A stretch of 64,000 bases of DNA. It comes from Pseudomonadota bacterium (lineage in GTDB: Bacteria > Pseudomonadota > Alphaproteobacteria > Acetobacterales > Acetobacteraceae). The first letter of the stretch is position 1, and each line of letters starts with the position of its first letter. The position numbers and the translations under genes are program-made. The notes below the pieces were generated by a model. The model made no database searches. It had not been told where the DNA came from and saw only the letters and a program-made list of their open reading frames with translations. Location of the stretch: contig JAJZBM010000006.1 in NCBI GenBank assembly GCA_021798915.1, positions 56,689 through 120,688 of the forward strand, written 5' to 3'. Positions 63,792 through 64,000 of the stretch are shown piece by piece.

Positions 63792-63828
63792 CGATTTTCT
63801 TTCTGGTGCTACCCCGGTGCTACCCAGA
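63792..63828. repeat. right arm-type repeat
   Basis: 37 bp matching 55219-55255 except for two bases, lying 46 bp inside the right attachment repeat. Confidence 0.65.
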
Positions 63829-63873
63829 CGGATGCGCAACGTTTTTTCGGACCCACTAACCCTTTGATTTGAT

Positions 63874-63948
<75 letters not shown>

Positions 63949-64000
63949 CCGGTTTTTTCGAGGGCCGCAACGGGCCTCTCGCCGGGCAGAGGCTATAGCC

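Overview
The window looks like chromosomal DNA from an alphaproteobacterium, most likely a member of the Acetobacteraceae or a close Rhodospirillales relative. The evidence is very high GC throughout, codon third positions dominated by G/C, an alphaproteobacterial gene repertoire (SmoS/GatDH-type polyol dehydrogenases, SorC-type regulator, RecO/ParC/TypA/RecX of alphaproteobacterial type, petABC, class I-like PHA synthase) and AT-rich REP-like hairpins at gene ends. This assignment is inference from protein resemblance, not a database search.

Layout. 1-9705: a polyol catabolic locus. PfkB and FGGY kinases run leftward; a SorC regulator, a complete SmoEFGK-like ABC importer, two short-chain polyol dehydrogenases and a GatZ/KbaZ-family protein run rightward. 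Together they can import a hexitol, oxidise it to a ketohexose, phosphorylate it and epimerise it to fructose-6-P. 9730-14053: a TIM-barrel/DUF6306 fusion, a secreted haem-motif beta-propeller protein and an AhpD-like protein. 14161-17698: ppiD-trpE. 17933-21768: PHA synthase, MaoC/phosphotransacetylase fusion and a phasin-like protein. 21833-24840: recO, parC. 25159-29616: an ArsR-methyltransferase regulator with a palindromic operator, then metH. 29757-34295: MFS and lone RND exporters. 34560-38109: an arsenic operon, arsR-arsM-arsC-acr3-arsH. 38271-40180: an outer-membrane cytochrome-barrel fusion plus a c-type cytochrome behind a perfect Fnr/FixK-type box. 40231-47473: hldE-like kinase, ampG, typA, recX, azlCD, MFS. 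47594-50303: cytochrome bc1 (petABC). 50555-51460: hemF. 51594-54816: ATP-grasp/alpha-E/transglutaminase operon behind a sigma-54-type promoter.

55083-63919 is an 8.8-kb integrated element in the 3' end of a tRNA-Thr(CGT) gene. It is bounded by a 46-bp direct repeat, and 37-bp arm-site-like repeats lie just inside each end. It carries a tyrosine integrase, a HigBA toxin-antitoxin pair, an AlpA-type HTH protein, a SpoVG-like small protein, a 1037-residue primase/helicase-like protein, a 35-bp inverted repeat made of 9-bp iterons, an ImmA/IrrE-type peptidase and several orphans. No virion or conjugation genes are visible, so it resembles a satellite or a small self-replicating integrative island. 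This element and the cytochrome-barrel operon are the two most interesting parts of the window.

Recurring small-scale structure includes short tandem duplications at gene boundaries (two of which create overlapping minicistrons), Fnr-like boxes before three loci, and palindromic intergenic elements between genes.
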